A stretch of 64,000 nt of DNA. Origin: an uncultured Allofournierella sp. Its GTDB lineage: Bacteria; Bacillota; Clostridia; Oscillospirales; Ruminococcaceae. Position 1 is the first letter of the stretch, and every line of letters begins with the position of its first letter. Below the pieces are notes generated by a model, which was not told the origin of the DNA, searched no databases, and saw only the letters and a list, made by a program, of their open reading frames with translations. The position numbers and the translations under genes were made by a program. Shown here piece by piece: positions 8,218 through 17,266 of this stretch. The stretch covers positions 25,250 to 89,249 of the forward strand of contig CALWNE010000046.1 of NCBI GenBank assembly GCA_944382705.1, written 5' to 3'.

Positions 8218-9234
8218 ATGAAATTATTGTCCATTGCGGTACCTTGCTACAACTCTCAGGAGTATATGAGGCACTGCATCGATACACTGCTGACTGGCGG
8301 CGAGGAAGTGGAAATTCTGGTGGTGAACGACGGCTCTAAGGATGAAACTGCCGCCATTGCCGATGAATACGCTGCGGCATTCCCCAGTATTGTGCGGGCC
8401 ATTCACCAGGAAAACGGCGGTCATGGTTCGGCAGTTATGGCTGGTTTGAAGAATGCCACCGGCCAGTACTTTAAGGTGGTGGACAGTGATGACTGGGTCA
8501 ATGAGGAGGCCCTGGGCAAGGTGCTGTTTACCCTGCGGAAATTTATGACCGAAAACACCCCGGTGGATTTGCTGGTTAGCAACTTTGTGTACGATAAGGT
8601 GGGTATGCGGCACAAAAAGGTAATGCGGTACGCCAATGTGCTGCCGGAACAGCAGATTCTCAGTTGGGATGATGTGGGCCGTTTGCGCCGCAGCCAGTAC
8701 ATTATGATGCATGCGGTTACCTATCGCACCCAGCTGCTGCGGGACAGCGGGCTGGATTTACCCAAACATACCTTCTATGTGGATAACCTGTTTGTGTATG
8801 TGCCCATGCAGTATGTAAAGAGCATTTACTACCTGAATGTGGATTTTTACCACTACTTCATTGGCCGCAACGACCAGTCTGTAAACGAAAGCGTTATGAT
8901 TAAGCGCATTGACCAGCAGATTAAGGTTAACAAGATGATGCAGCAGCAGGTGGATTTAAAATCCATCTCCAACAAGCGGCTGCGCCAGTATCTGTACAAC
9001 TACTTTGAAATCATTACAGTAGTATCCTCGGTACTTATGATTCGCAGCGGCACCAAAGAAAACCTGGAGAAAAAGCGGGAGCTGTGGGACTACCTGAAGA
9101 AGGCAGATCCCTGGCTGTATTACCGGCTGCGCCGTGGTTTTATGGGGGCTGTGCTCACCATGGATAACCCCATGGCGCATGGGTTTGCCATGGGCTGCTA
9201 CAAAATTACCCAAAAGCTGTTTGGCTTTAACTGA
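8218..9234 (+). CDS. family 2 glycosyltransferase
   Basis: 338 residues. The GT-A fold is shown by SIAVPCYNSQEYM at the start, ILVVNDGSKDET, ENGGHGSAVMAGLKNATG and the metal-binding FKVVDSDDWV near residue 85. It should transfer a sugar from a nucleotide donor to a surface glycan or lipid acceptor; specificity cannot be read. No membrane segment is clear. The start ATG 8218 has AAAGGTGAGAG just upstream. It is monocistronic: it has its own promoter and ends in a strong bidirectional terminator shared with sigK. It lies 2.4 kb before the galactofuranose operon and may serve the same polymer. Confidence 0.88.
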   Translation: MKLLSIAVPCYNSQEYMRHCIDTLLTGGEEVEILVVNDGSKDETAAIADEYAAAFPSIVRAIHQENGGHGSAVMAGLKNATGQYFKVVDSDDWVNEEALGKVLFTLRKFMTENTPVDLLVSNFVYDKVGMRHKKVMRYANVLPEQQILSWDDVGRLRRSQYIMMHAVTYRTQLLRDSGLDLPKHTFYVDNLFVYVPMQYVKSIYYLNVDFYHYFIGRNDQSVNESVMIKRIDQQIKVNKMMQQQVDLKSISNKRLRQYLYNYFEIITVVSSVLMIRSGTKENLEKKRELWDYLKKADPWLYYRLRRGFMGAVLTMDNPMAHGFAMGCYKITQKLFGFN

Positions 9235-9243
9235 CAAAACAAC

Positions 9244-9289
9244 ACAAAACCGCCCGGTCATAGTTTGCACACTGACCGGGCGGTTTTGT
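9244..9289. terminator. bidirectional terminator
   Basis: A perfect 17-bp stem (9244-9260 with 9273-9289) with A-tract and T-tract ends. It separates the convergent GT2 gene and sigK and should work in both directions. Confidence 0.85.
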
Positions 9290-9308
9290 ACTGCTGTCAA
9301 AGCAGATG

Positions 9309-10025
9309 TTATTGCCGCTGCTCCAGCATTTGCTGGCGCAATCGGCTTACAGCGGCTTTTTCGATGCGGCTGATATAGCTGCGGCTGATGCCCAGCATCT
9401 GCGCTACCTCCTGCTGGGTAAGGGGAGGCTGGCCGGAAAGGCCGTACCGCAGCAGAATTACCTGCCGGTCCCGGCCGCTGAGCTGTTCCACCATCTGCCG
9501 CAGCAGGCGCTGTTCCTCCTGGCATTCGTAGGACTCATCCAGCACAAAGCTGTCCGGCACCACATCCAATACGGTAAGACCGCCGCCCTCGCTGCCGGTT
9601 TCGATGGGCTCCTGCATGGAAACCGTGACAGGTGCTTTTTTCTCCCGGCGGAAACTCATAAGAATCTCGTTTTCGATGCAGCGGGATGCGTAGGTGGAAA
9701 AACGAATCTGCTTGGTGCTGTCAAAGCTGTTTACCGCTTTGATAAGCCCAATGGTGCCGATGCTGATTAAATCTTCTGCATCGCCGGGGATGGCACAGTA
9801 TTTTTTGGCGATGTGTGCCACCAGGCGCAGATTGTGCTTGATAATCCTGTCTCGTGCGGTCATATCCCCCTGGCGCAGAGCGGCAAAGGCTTCCACCTCC
9901 TGCCGTGGCGTAAGTGGTTTGGGAAAGCTGCTGCTTTCCAGATGCAGGGCCAGATAGAGCACCTGACCCACCAAAAAGTTAAAAAAGATGCCGAACAACT
10001 CAAAACCCCCTTTTGCTGTTTGCAT
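9309..10025 (-). CDS. sigK: RNA polymerase sigma factor of the SigE/SigK type
   Basis: 238 residues, close to Bacillus SigK. It has a hydrophobic N-terminus (FELFGIFFNFLVGQVLYLAL) like the SigK pro-sequence, region 2 (RLVAHIAKKY, EDLISIGTIGLIKAV, FSTYASRCIENEILM) and region 4 (GRDRQVILLRYGLSG, QQEVAQMLGISRSYISRIE). In spore formers it drives late mother-cell genes. The reading frame is unbroken, with no skin-type insertion. Its start has AAAAGGC seven bases upstream. Two copies of a 13-bp repeat lie just upstream, and CATACATT there resembles a SigE -10 box. If the host does not sporulate, this factor must have another role. Confidence 0.85.
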   Translation of the reverse strand: MQTAKGGFELFGIFFNFLVGQVLYLALHLESSSFPKPLTPRQEVEAFAALRQGDMTARDRIIKHNLRLVAHIAKKYCAIPGDAEDLISIGTIGLIKAVNSFDSTKQIRFSTYASRCIENEILMSFRREKKAPVTVSMQEPIETGSEGGGLTVLDVVPDSFVLDESYECQEEQRLLRQMVEQLSGRDRQVILLRYGLSGQPPLTQQEVAQMLGISRSYISRIEKAAVSRLRQQMLEQRQ

Positions 10026-10045
10026 AACAGATGCCTTTTTAATGG

Positions 10046-10078
10046 GTATGCGGTTTTTCGTAAATGTATGCGGTTTTT
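10046..10078. repeat. 13-bp direct repeat upstream of sigK
   Basis: GTATGCGGTTTTT occurs at 10046-10058 and again at 10066-10078, a 20-base period, 20-55 bases upstream of the sigK start. On the minus strand the upstream copy contains CATACATT, which fits the SigE -10 consensus CATACAnT; no matching -35 is clear. The repeat may be a binding site or chance. Confidence 0.4.
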
Positions 10079-10114
10079 GCCAGAACCAGCACCGCCGCAG
10101 CTACTTGCGGGATT

Positions 10115-10143
10115 TTGCAAAATACAGTATGATTAGTGATAAT
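10115..10143 (+). promoter_or_regulatory. promoter of the GtrB-like gene
   Basis: TTGCAA (10115-10120), 17 bases, GATAAT (10138-10143), about 120 bases before the start codon. Confidence 0.5.
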
Positions 10144-10268
10144 TAGTGGTAAATCAAATAAAACAAAAAGGGATTGCTGCTGCTTTGCATCCAAAGCGGC
10201 GGAGCGTTTAGCTGCTGGGGATTGTGGAAACAGTGGCTGCTTTTGGAATCTAAAAGGGAAGTGACAAA

Positions 10269-11237
10269 ATGAAAACTCCTGTATTATACATGGTGATTCC
10301 CTGCTACAACGAGCAGGAAGTGCTGCCAGTAACCAGCGGCATGTTTTTGGAAAAATTGAACTGCTTGATTGAGCGGGGGCGCATTGCGCCTGAAAGCAGG
10401 GTAGTTTTTGTGAACGATGGTTCCAAGGACGATACCTGGCAGATGATTCAGAATCTGGCCCAGAGCGATGAGCATTTTGAGGGCATCTGCCTTTCCCGCA
10501 ACCGGGGGCACCAGAATGCGCTTTTGGGCGGCCTGATGACGGTGAAGGATCGCTGTGATATCACCATCAGCATCGATTGCGATGGACAGGACGACATCAA
10601 CGCCATGGATGCCATGGTGGAAGCCTACTGGGAAGGCTGTGATGTGGTATACGGAGTGCGTTCCAAGCGGGATACGGACACCTTTTTTAAGCGGTTTACC
10701 GCAGAAGGTTTTTACAAGCTGATGAACTGGATGGGGGCACAGGTGGTGTTCAACCATGCAGATTATCGCCTGCTCAGCAGCCGTGCTCTCCATGAATTGG
10801 CCTGCTTTGAGGAAGTAAATATCTTTTTGCGGGGCATGGTGCCGCTGGTGGGCTTTAAAAGCACCAGCGTATACTACGAACGGGCCGAGCGCATGGCGGG
10901 CGAAAGCCATTATCCCCTTAAAAAGATGCTGGCCCTTGCCTTTGACGGAATCACCAGCCTGTCGGTGAAGCCAATCCGGATTATTACAGGATTTGGGGCA
11001 TTCATCTCTCTGGTCAGCTTTTTGGGCGTGATCTGGGCGGTGATTCAGGGGTTGCTGGGTCATGCGGTAGCAGGATGGGCTTCCACCACCAGCATTGTGT
11101 GCTTTATGGGGGGCATTCAGCTGCTGTGCCTGGGTGTGATTGGTGAGTATATTGGCAAAATTTATATGGAAACCAAGCATCGGCCCCGCTTTGTAATTCA
11201 GGAATGCACCTGGCAGGATAAACATGAGCCTTGTTAA
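10269..11237 (+). CDS. polyprenyl-phosphate glycosyltransferase (GtrB/DPM1-like)
   Basis: 322 residues. The GT2 domain has MVIPCYNEQEVLP, VVFVNDGSKDDTW, LSRNRGHQNALLGGL and SIDCDGQDD near residue 103. Two C-terminal membrane segments (about 237-260 and 277-300) end in GEYIGKIYMETKHRP, the layout of GtrB and related enzymes that load a sugar onto undecaprenyl phosphate at the inner membrane face. The lipid-linked sugar would be flipped and used outside the cell, for example for glycan side branches. It has its own promoter and terminator, just before the galactofuranose operon. Confidence 0.9.
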   Translation: MKTPVLYMVIPCYNEQEVLPVTSGMFLEKLNCLIERGRIAPESRVVFVNDGSKDDTWQMIQNLAQSDEHFEGICLSRNRGHQNALLGGLMTVKDRCDITISIDCDGQDDINAMDAMVEAYWEGCDVVYGVRSKRDTDTFFKRFTAEGFYKLMNWMGAQVVFNHADYRLLSSRALHELACFEEVNIFLRGMVPLVGFKSTSVYYERAERMAGESHYPLKKMLALAFDGITSLSVKPIRIITGFGAFISLVSFLGVIWAVIQGLLGHAVAGWASTTSIVCFMGGIQLLCLGVIGEYIGKIYMETKHRPRFVIQECTWQDKHEPC

Positions 11238-11275
11238 CACAAAAGAACCCGGCGGTCTGCCGGGTTCTTTTGTGT
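11237..11275 (+). terminator. terminator after the GtrB-like gene
   Basis: A 16-bp stem (11237-11252 with 11260-11275) starting at the last base of the stop codon, ending in TTCTTTTGTG. Confidence 0.7.
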
Positions 11276-11605
11276 GTGAAACAGCCCGGGACCAGCTTAA
11301 AGAGCAAGAAAAGCTGTTCGCAGGGGGAAAGGACACCCTTGCCAGCTCCAAAAAGCAGGGAGCTTGGGGCAAAAGGTAAGCAAATTCTGTGATTTTGTTG
11401 CGGAATTTGGAGAAATAGAGTATGATAAGATATGATTATAATCCGTTAGTGCGACCATTTTTATCCCTCTTTCAAGGGAATCCGGTTTAAATCCACAAGT
11501 GGAGCCAAATGGCCCATGGGAGGGTGAGGCATCCGGAAGACAATGAGCGTATATAAAACAATTTGAAAGTACAATAAAACAAAACCGAAACAAAGGAGTA
11601 AAGCA
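11276..11605. other. promoter and leader region of the glf operon
   Basis: 330 bases without a gene. It holds the operon promoter at 11398-11426 and an untranslated leader of about 170 bases with small hairpins (for example the TCCCT/AGGGA pair near 11470). I found no riboswitch or JUMPstart/ops motif. Confidence 0.5.
11398..11426 (+). promoter_or_regulatory. promoter of the glf polysaccharide operon
   Basis: TTGCGG (11398-11403), exactly 17 bases, TATGAT (11421-11426). It is the only good promoter seen ahead of the ten-gene run ending at 22.43 kb. Confidence 0.6.
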
Positions 11606-12712
11606 ATGAAAAAACAGTATGATTATCTGATTGTTGGCGCTGGCTTGTACGGTGCCGTATTCGCACAGGAACTGACCAAGGCAGGCAAAAGCTGCCTTGT
11701 AATTGATAAGCGGGACCATATTGCAGGCAACATCCGCACCTATGAGCTGGAGGGCATTCAGGTGCACCAGTACGGCGCACACATCTTTCATACCAACAAC
11801 AAGGAGGTGTGGGACTACCTGAGCCAGTTTGCCACCTTCAACCGGTATACCAACAGCCCTGTGGCCAACTACAAGGGCGAGCTGTACAACCTGCCCTTCA
11901 ACATGAACACCTTCAATAAGATGTGGGGCGTTATCACCCCTGCACAGGCAGAGGCTGAAATTGAGAAGCAGCGCAAGGCTACCTACACCGAAAACCCCAA
12001 AAATCTGGAGGAGCAGGCCATCAACCTGGTGGGTGTGGATATCTACGAAAAGCTGATTAAGGGCTACACCGAAAAGCAGTGGGGTCGTCCCTGCACCGAG
12101 CTGCCTGCTTTTATTATCAAGCGGCTGCCGGTTCGGTTTACCTACGATAACAACTACTTCAATGCATTGTATCAGGGTATTCCTGTGGGCGGTTACACTG
12201 CCATGGTGGAAAAAATGCTGGAAGGCGTGGAAGTGCGCCTGGGCCAGGATTACCTGGCAGACAAAGAAGCTTGGGATGCTTTGGCAGAAAAGGTGGTTTA
12301 CACCGGCCCCATCGATGCTTATTTTGCCTATAAGCTGGGTGTGCTGGAGTATCGCAGTGTGCGGTTTGAGACCGAAGTGCTGAACGAAAGCAACTACCAG
12401 GGCAATGCAGTGGTAAACTACACCGATGCCGAAACTCCCTATACCCGCATCATTGAGTACAAGCACTTTGAGTTTGGCACCCAGGAAAAAACCGTCGTCA
12501 GCCGGGAGTACAGCGCCGAGTGGAAGCTGGGCGATGAGCCTTACTACCCTGTGAATGACGAAAAGAACAGTGCCCTGTATGCCCAATATAAGGCGCTGGC
12601 TGATGCACAGCCCAATGTAATTTTTGGCGGCCGCCTGGGCGAGTACCAGTACTATGATATGGATAAGGTCGTGGAAGTGGCACTGGCCAAGGTGCGTGCT
12701 CAGCTGGCCTGA
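11606..12712 (+). CDS. glf: UDP-galactopyranose mutase
   Basis: 368 residues, full length. This FAD enzyme converts UDP-galactopyranose to UDP-galactofuranose, the donor for galactofuranose residues. Evidence: the Rossmann FAD motif DYLIVGAGLYGAVFA at the N-terminus, the Glf-specific HQYGAHIFHTNNKEVWDY, NLPFNMNTF, GYTEKQWG, and the C-terminal FGGRLGEYQYYDMD flavin-contact segment with DKVVEVAL. It has AAAGGAG eight bases before its start and leads the operon. The galactofuranosyltransferase-like gene follows after 15 bases, so donor synthesis and transfer are coupled. Confidence 0.97.
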   Translation: MKKQYDYLIVGAGLYGAVFAQELTKAGKSCLVIDKRDHIAGNIRTYELEGIQVHQYGAHIFHTNNKEVWDYLSQFATFNRYTNSPVANYKGELYNLPFNMNTFNKMWGVITPAQAEAEIEKQRKATYTENPKNLEEQAINLVGVDIYEKLIKGYTEKQWGRPCTELPAFIIKRLPVRFTYDNNYFNALYQGIPVGGYTAMVEKMLEGVEVRLGQDYLADKEAWDALAEKVVYTGPIDAYFAYKLGVLEYRSVRFETEVLNESNYQGNAVVNYTDAETPYTRIIEYKHFEFGTQEKTVVSREYSAEWKLGDEPYYPVNDEKNSALYAQYKALADAQPNVIFGGRLGEYQYYDMDKVVEVALAKVRAQLA

Positions 12713-12727
12713 GAAAAGGAACATTTT

Positions 12728-13666
12728 ATGGAACGAATAGCAGCTGTGGTGGTTACCTATAACCGAAAAGAATTGCTTTTGCAGTGTATTAACCAGCTGT
12801 TGGCCCAGCAGCAGGTGCAGTGTGATGTGCTGGTGGTGGATAATGCCAGCACCGATGATACCCGGCAGGCTGTGGAGCAGCTGGAGCATCCCCGGCTTTT
12901 TTATAGAAATACCGGAAAAAACCTGGGCGGAGCCGGCGGATTCAACGCAGGAATGCGGTGGGCTGTGGAAGCGGGCTACGACTATGTTTGGATTATGGAT
13001 GACGATACCCTGCCCCAAGCAGATGCCTTGGCACAGCTTTGGAGTGCCCACCAACGGCTGCAAGGCAACTATGGCTTTTTGTCCAGCGTTGTTTTGTGGA
13101 AGGATGGTAAGGAATGCCGCATGAACCGGCAAAAAATCAAAAAATCCTACTACGACCATCTGGAACTGTTGCAGCACAGCCTGATTGAAATTGAACAGGC
13201 TACCTTTGTTTCGCTGTTCTTTCCTGCCGCAGTTGTGCAGCGAGTGGGCTTGCCCATTGCGGAGTATTTTATATGGGGCGATGATATTGAGTATACCCGG
13301 CGCATCAGCGTGCGCCAGGGAATGCCCTGCTATCTGGTGGGCAGCAGCATTGTTACCCACCTTATGCAGAACAACACAGGCTCCAATATAGCAACGGATG
13401 TGCCGGAGCGGATTGACCGCTACCGGTTTGCATTCCGCAACGAGAACTACACCTATCGGCAGGAGGGTTTGGCCGGTGTGTGCTATTATCTGGCAAAATG
13501 CGGCTTGAATCTGGTGCGCATTGCAACCCAGGCAAAGAACCACCGCTGCAAACGCATGGGGGTTGTTCTTTCCAGCATGGTGAAAGGAACCTTTTTTAAT
13601 CCTGCCATTGAATATCCTGCAAATGTTGCACACGCTGCACACCAAAACTATGCAACGCAGTGTTAA
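12728..13666 (+). CDS. galactofuranosyltransferase-like GT2 (GlfT-like)
   Basis: 312 residues. It resembles the catalytic core of GlfT2-type enzymes: AAVVVTYNRKELL, VLVVDNASTDDT, the characteristic NLGGAGGFNAGM near residue 71, the metal site WIMDDDTLP at about 93, and WGDDIEYTRR near 182. Such enzymes add galactofuranose from UDP-Galf. Full mycobacterial GlfT2 has extra domains that are not present here. The position directly behind glf supports the call. It is cytoplasmic or membrane-associated; no strong transmembrane helix is seen. Confidence 0.85.
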   Translation: MERIAAVVVTYNRKELLLQCINQLLAQQQVQCDVLVVDNASTDDTRQAVEQLEHPRLFYRNTGKNLGGAGGFNAGMRWAVEAGYDYVWIMDDDTLPQADALAQLWSAHQRLQGNYGFLSSVVLWKDGKECRMNRQKIKKSYYDHLELLQHSLIEIEQATFVSLFFPAAVVQRVGLPIAEYFIWGDDIEYTRRISVRQGMPCYLVGSSIVTHLMQNNTGSNIATDVPERIDRYRFAFRNENYTYRQEGLAGVCYYLAKCGLNLVRIATQAKNHRCKRMGVVLSSMVKGTFFNPAIEYPANVAHAAHQNYATQC

Positions 13667-13703
13667 TATTTGAAATTGATTCATCAACGAGGAGAACCAA
13701 ACG

Positions 13704-15968
13704 ATGCACTTCAATAAAAGAAAATACTTGGCGGCAATCTTGAGTATGGCTTTTGCTATGTCGCTGCTGCTTAATAGTTTTTCTGTTCAAACTTTTGCGC
13801 TGGACAGTTTGGCTGAACATGAGGGTTCTGCTCAGGAGCAGGAGGGTGAAATGTCTGTTCCCGCACAGGATGAAGCCTCGCAGCCCCAGGCAGCAGCAGA
13901 GGATTTGACAGAGCAAGATGAAGCTCAGTTGCAGTTGAAAATGCAGATTGCCGACCTGCTGGAACAAAGTGCGCAGGTGGGCCAGATGACCGAGCAGGAA
14001 TTGGAAACTATACAGGAGCAGATTCAGGCAGTAACGGTACAGCCGCTGGCCCAGCAAGAGGAGGCGGAGCCGGATTTGGAGCTGGAAACCATGCTGGAAC
14101 AGCTTGCAAATGCACAGGCAGCTGTGGAAGATATGAGCATGGCTTACCAGGCCCAGCGAGAGGGCTGGCTGGACCAGCTGCCCCAAACCGGCAAAGAGAA
14201 CAGCTGGCGCTACCAGAATGGTGAGCGTTTGGAGCAGAATGCTCCGGCTGAGATTATGACTCTGAGCCTGACAGAAGGCGTGAATGTTTTTAATTCCAAT
14301 GGATATTGGGGAATTGATGTAAGCCATCACCAGGGCGAAGTGAACTGGGAGGCTGTAAAAGCAGCCGGAATTGACTTTGCAGTTATTCGCTGCGGTTATG
14401 GCGACGACCTTGTCAGCCAGGATGACCGGCAGTGGCATCGGAATGTATCGGAATGTGAACGGCTGGGCATTCCCTACGGTGTTTACCTGTACTCCTATGC
14501 AACGGATACCAACATGGCTGCATCCGAAGCAGCCCACACCCTGCGCTTGCTGGAGGGTCACAACCCCGATTTGCCGGTATTCTATGACATGGAAGAAAAC
14601 CGGCAGCTGGTGCTGGGGGTTGCTGGCCTGGCTGAACTGGCCCGTACATACTGCGATACATTGGTAGCAGCCGGCTACGATGTGGGCGTATATGCCAGCT
14701 TGAACTGGTGGCAGTACTACCTCACAGACCCTGTGTTTGAAAACTGGTATCGCTGGATTGCAGAGTGGCGGTCCTCATGCACCTACACCGGCCGGTACGA
14801 GATGTGGCAATATACCGATTGCGGAACCATCAGCGGAATCAACGGCGTGGTGGACATGAACTATTGGTACGAGCCCATTGGAGTGAAGGAAGATGGACTG
14901 TACAAGGACCAGATTACAGGGGAATGGCACTACTACAAGGACGGCAAAATCGCTCGCGATTACACCGGTTTGGTAAAGTACCAGTCGGGCAGCTATTACT
15001 ATGTGGATAAGGGTGTTATCGATTGGGGCTACACCGGCATTGCCCAGTATAACCAGGGCGGTTATTACTATGTAAAAAGCGGTAAGCTGGACTGGGGTTA
15101 TAGCGGTATGGCTTCTGGCTGCGGCATGACCGGTTACATCGCAAAAGGCCGGTTGGACACCAGCAAAAACGGCTTAATCAAGGTAGGCAGCACCTGGTAT
15201 AATTTTGAAAAGGGCGCTGTGCTTCAGAATTACACCGGCCTTGTAAAATACAAGTCCGGCAGTTATTACTATGTAAACAAGGGCATCATCGATTGGGGCC
15301 ACACCGGCATTGCCCAGTACAATCAGGGTGGCTACTACTATGTAAAAAGCGGCAAGCTGGATTGGAGTTACAGCGGCATGGCCACTGGCTGCGGCATGAC
15401 CGCCTACATTGCAAAAGGCCGGTTGGATACCAGCAAAAACGGCCTGGTTAAAGTAAGCGGTGTTTGGTATAACTTTGAAAAGGGTGTGGCAAACACCAGC
15501 CACACGGGCCTTGCCCCCTACCAGTCCGGCAGTTATTACTATGTGAATAAGGGGCAGCTGAACTACAGCTATACCGGCATGGCAACAGGCTATGGCTTAA
15601 CAGGCTATGTGGTCAACGGCCGGTTGGATACCTCCAAAAATGGACTTTTGAAGGTGGGCAATGACTGGTACAACTTTAAGAAAGGCCTTGTGGATACCCA
15701 GTACACCGGCCTTGTGCGGTACCAGTCCGGCAGCTACTACTATGTAAACGAAGGCGTTTTGGACCGCAGCTATACCGGAATTACCCGCTATCAGCAGGGC
15801 GGTTACTACTATGTGAAAAACGGCAAACTGGACCGGAGCTATACCGGCCTGGCAACTGGCCAGGGAAAAACCGGTTACATCGTGAAAGGCTGCTTGGACA
15901 GCAGCAAAAACGGTGCGCACCAGATTAACAATACCTGGTACACCTTCCAGAATGGATGGGTTGTTTGA
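13704..15968 (+). CDS. secreted GH25 muramidase with C-terminal YG-type repeats
   Basis: 754 residues. In order: signal peptide (about 1-32, ending QTFA), a Q/E-rich low-complexity linker (35-190) that may form coiled coil, a GH25 lysozyme domain (about 198-392; GIDVSHHQGEVNW, VIRCGYG, VFYDMEEN and WQYTDCG include the catalytic aspartate and glutamate), and aromatic repeats (420-754). GH25 enzymes cut the MurNAc-GlcNAc bond of peptidoglycan. The repeats should bind a wall glycan. It lies inside the polysaccharide operon, between the galactofuranosyltransferase and Ugd genes, in the same direction, so it may open or remodel the wall where the polymer is attached. Confidence 0.92.
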   Translation: MHFNKRKYLAAILSMAFAMSLLLNSFSVQTFALDSLAEHEGSAQEQEGEMSVPAQDEASQPQAAAEDLTEQDEAQLQLKMQIADLLEQSAQVGQMTEQELETIQEQIQAVTVQPLAQQEEAEPDLELETMLEQLANAQAAVEDMSMAYQAQREGWLDQLPQTGKENSWRYQNGERLEQNAPAEIMTLSLTEGVNVFNSNGYWGIDVSHHQGEVNWEAVKAAGIDFAVIRCGYGDDLVSQDDRQWHRNVSECERLGIPYGVYLYSYATDTNMAASEAAHTLRLLEGHNPDLPVFYDMEENRQLVLGVAGLAELARTYCDTLVAAGYDVGVYASLNWWQYYLTDPVFENWYRWIAEWRSSCTYTGRYEMWQYTDCGTISGINGVVDMNYWYEPIGVKEDGLYKDQITGEWHYYKDGKIARDYTGLVKYQSGSYYYVDKGVIDWGYTGIAQYNQGGYYYVKSGKLDWGYSGMASGCGMTGYIAKGRLDTSKNGLIKVGSTWYNFEKGAVLQNYTGLVKYKSGSYYYVNKGIIDWGHTGIAQYNQGGYYYVKSGKLDWSYSGMATGCGMTAYIAKGRLDTSKNGLVKVSGVWYNFEKGVANTSHTGLAPYQSGSYYYVNKGQLNYSYTGMATGYGLTGYVVNGRLDTSKNGLLKVGNDWYNFKKGLVDTQYTGLVRYQSGSYYYVNEGVLDRSYTGITRYQQGGYYYVKNGKLDRSYTGLATGQGKTGYIVKGCLDSSKNGAHQINNTWYTFQNGWVV
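14961..15968 (+). repeat. tandem wall-binding repeats in the GH25 protein
   Basis: Four units begin at 14961, 15231, 15501 and 15702 with a TGL-x2-Y-x-SGSYYYV signature. Units 1 and 2 are exactly 270 bases (90 residues), unit 3 is 201 bases (67 residues) and lacks one NQGGYYYVKSG sub-repeat, and unit 4 runs to the stop. Units keep strong DNA identity, which suggests recent duplication and deletion. Confidence 0.85.
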
Positions 15969-16048
15969 GTTAATCCGGTAAAAAAGAAGCTACTTACCAG
16001 TAACATGAACAGTAATACGAACATTGCACACGCAAGGGGAGTTAAAAC

Positions 16049-17233
16049 ATGAAGATTGCAGTCGCAGGCACCGGCTATGTGGGCCTTTCCAATGCTATTT
16101 TGCTGGCACAAAACAACACTGTATTTGCGGTGGATGTTGTGCAGGAAAAAGTGGACATGATCAATCGTAAGCAGAGCCCGATTGTGGATAAGGAAATTGA
16201 GGAATACCTTAGCACGAAATCCCTTGATCTGCACGCTACCACCGATGCACAGCTGGCTTACAGCGATGCAGAATTTGTGATTGTATCCACCCCCACGAAC
16301 TATGACCCGGTAAAGAATTATTTCGATACCAGCAGCGTGGAGGCGGTTATTGGCCTGGTAATGAAGTACAATCCCCAGGCCACCATTGTGATTAAGAGCA
16401 CTGTGCCTGTGGGCTATACCGAAAAGATTCGCAAAGAATTCCAAAACGACAACATCCTTTTTAGCCCTGAGTTTTTGCGGGAGGGCAAAGCCCTGCTGGA
16501 CAACCTCTATCCCAGCCGCATTGTGGTAGGCACCCCCAAAGAGGATGCCCGGATGCAGCAGAAGGCAAAACAGATTGCCGGACTGTTGGCACAGGGAGCC
16601 CTCAAAACCGATATCCCTCAGCTGTTTCCTGGCTTGACAGAAGCAGAGGCCATTAAGCTGTTTGCCAATACCTACCTGGCTTTGCGTGTGGCCTATTTCA
16701 ACGAGCTGGATACCTATGCGGAAATTTCCGGCCTGTCCACCAAAGAAATTATCGAGGGTATGGGCTTTGACCCCCGCATTGGCGACCACTACAACAACCC
16801 CAGCTTTGGTTATGGTGGATACTGCCTGCCCAAAGATACCAAGCAGCTGCTGGCAAACTACGAGGGTATCCCCGAAAATCTCATTCATGCCATTGTTGTG
16901 GCCAACGATACCCGCAAGGAGTTTATTGCACAGCAAATTCTCAAGCGGTCCCCCCGTCATGTGGGCGTGTATCGGCTGACCATGAAAGCAAACAGCGATA
17001 ATTTCCGCCAGTCCTCCATTCAGGATGTAATCCATAAATTGCAGGCAGCTGGCGTGGAAATTGTGGTATATGAACCCACCCTGCACACCCAGGAATTTGA
17101 GGGGCACCGGGTAGTCAATGACTTGGAAACCTTCAAGCAGCTTTCCGATGTTATTGTGGCAAACCGGTACAGCCCAGAGCTGGAGGATGTGCTGGATAAG
17201 GTATATACCAGAGATCTTTACTTTAGAGATTGA
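16049..17233 (+). CDS. ugd: UDP-glucose 6-dehydrogenase
   Basis: 394 residues, the short bacterial form. It oxidises UDP-glucose twice to UDP-glucuronate using NAD. Features: [20 protein letters not shown] (NAD Rossmann), [29 protein letters not shown], and the catalytic cysteine in [14 protein letters not shown] near residue 257. Its presence implies glucuronic acid, or a uronate derived from it, in the polymer made by this operon. It follows the muramidase gene by 80 bases and precedes the GT2 pair by 33. Confidence 0.96.
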   Translation: MKIAVAGTGYVGLSNAILLAQNNTVFAVDVVQEKVDMINRKQSPIVDKEIEEYLSTKSLDLHATTDAQLAYSDAEFVIVSTPTNYDPVKNYFDTSSVEAVIGLVMKYNPQATIVIKSTVPVGYTEKIRKEFQNDNILFSPEFLREGKALLDNLYPSRIVVGTPKEDARMQQKAKQIAGLLAQGALKTDIPQLFPGLTEAEAIKLFANTYLALRVAYFNELDTYAEISGLSTKEIIEGMGFDPRIGDHYNNPSFGYGGYCLPKDTKQLLANYEGIPENLIHAIVVANDTRKEFIAQQILKRSPRHVGVYRLTMKANSDNFRQSSIQDVIHKLQAAGVEIVVYEPTLHTQEFEGHRVVNDLETFKQLSDVIVANRYSPELEDVLDKVYTRDLYFRD

Positions 17234-17266
17234 TTGAAAGACAAACAAACACAGAGGAGCTTAAAA

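Noticed and set aside
14961..15968. Long tandem DNA repeats as a mobile or CRISPR element
   Set aside because: They are in frame in the GH25 protein and encode wall-binding repeats.
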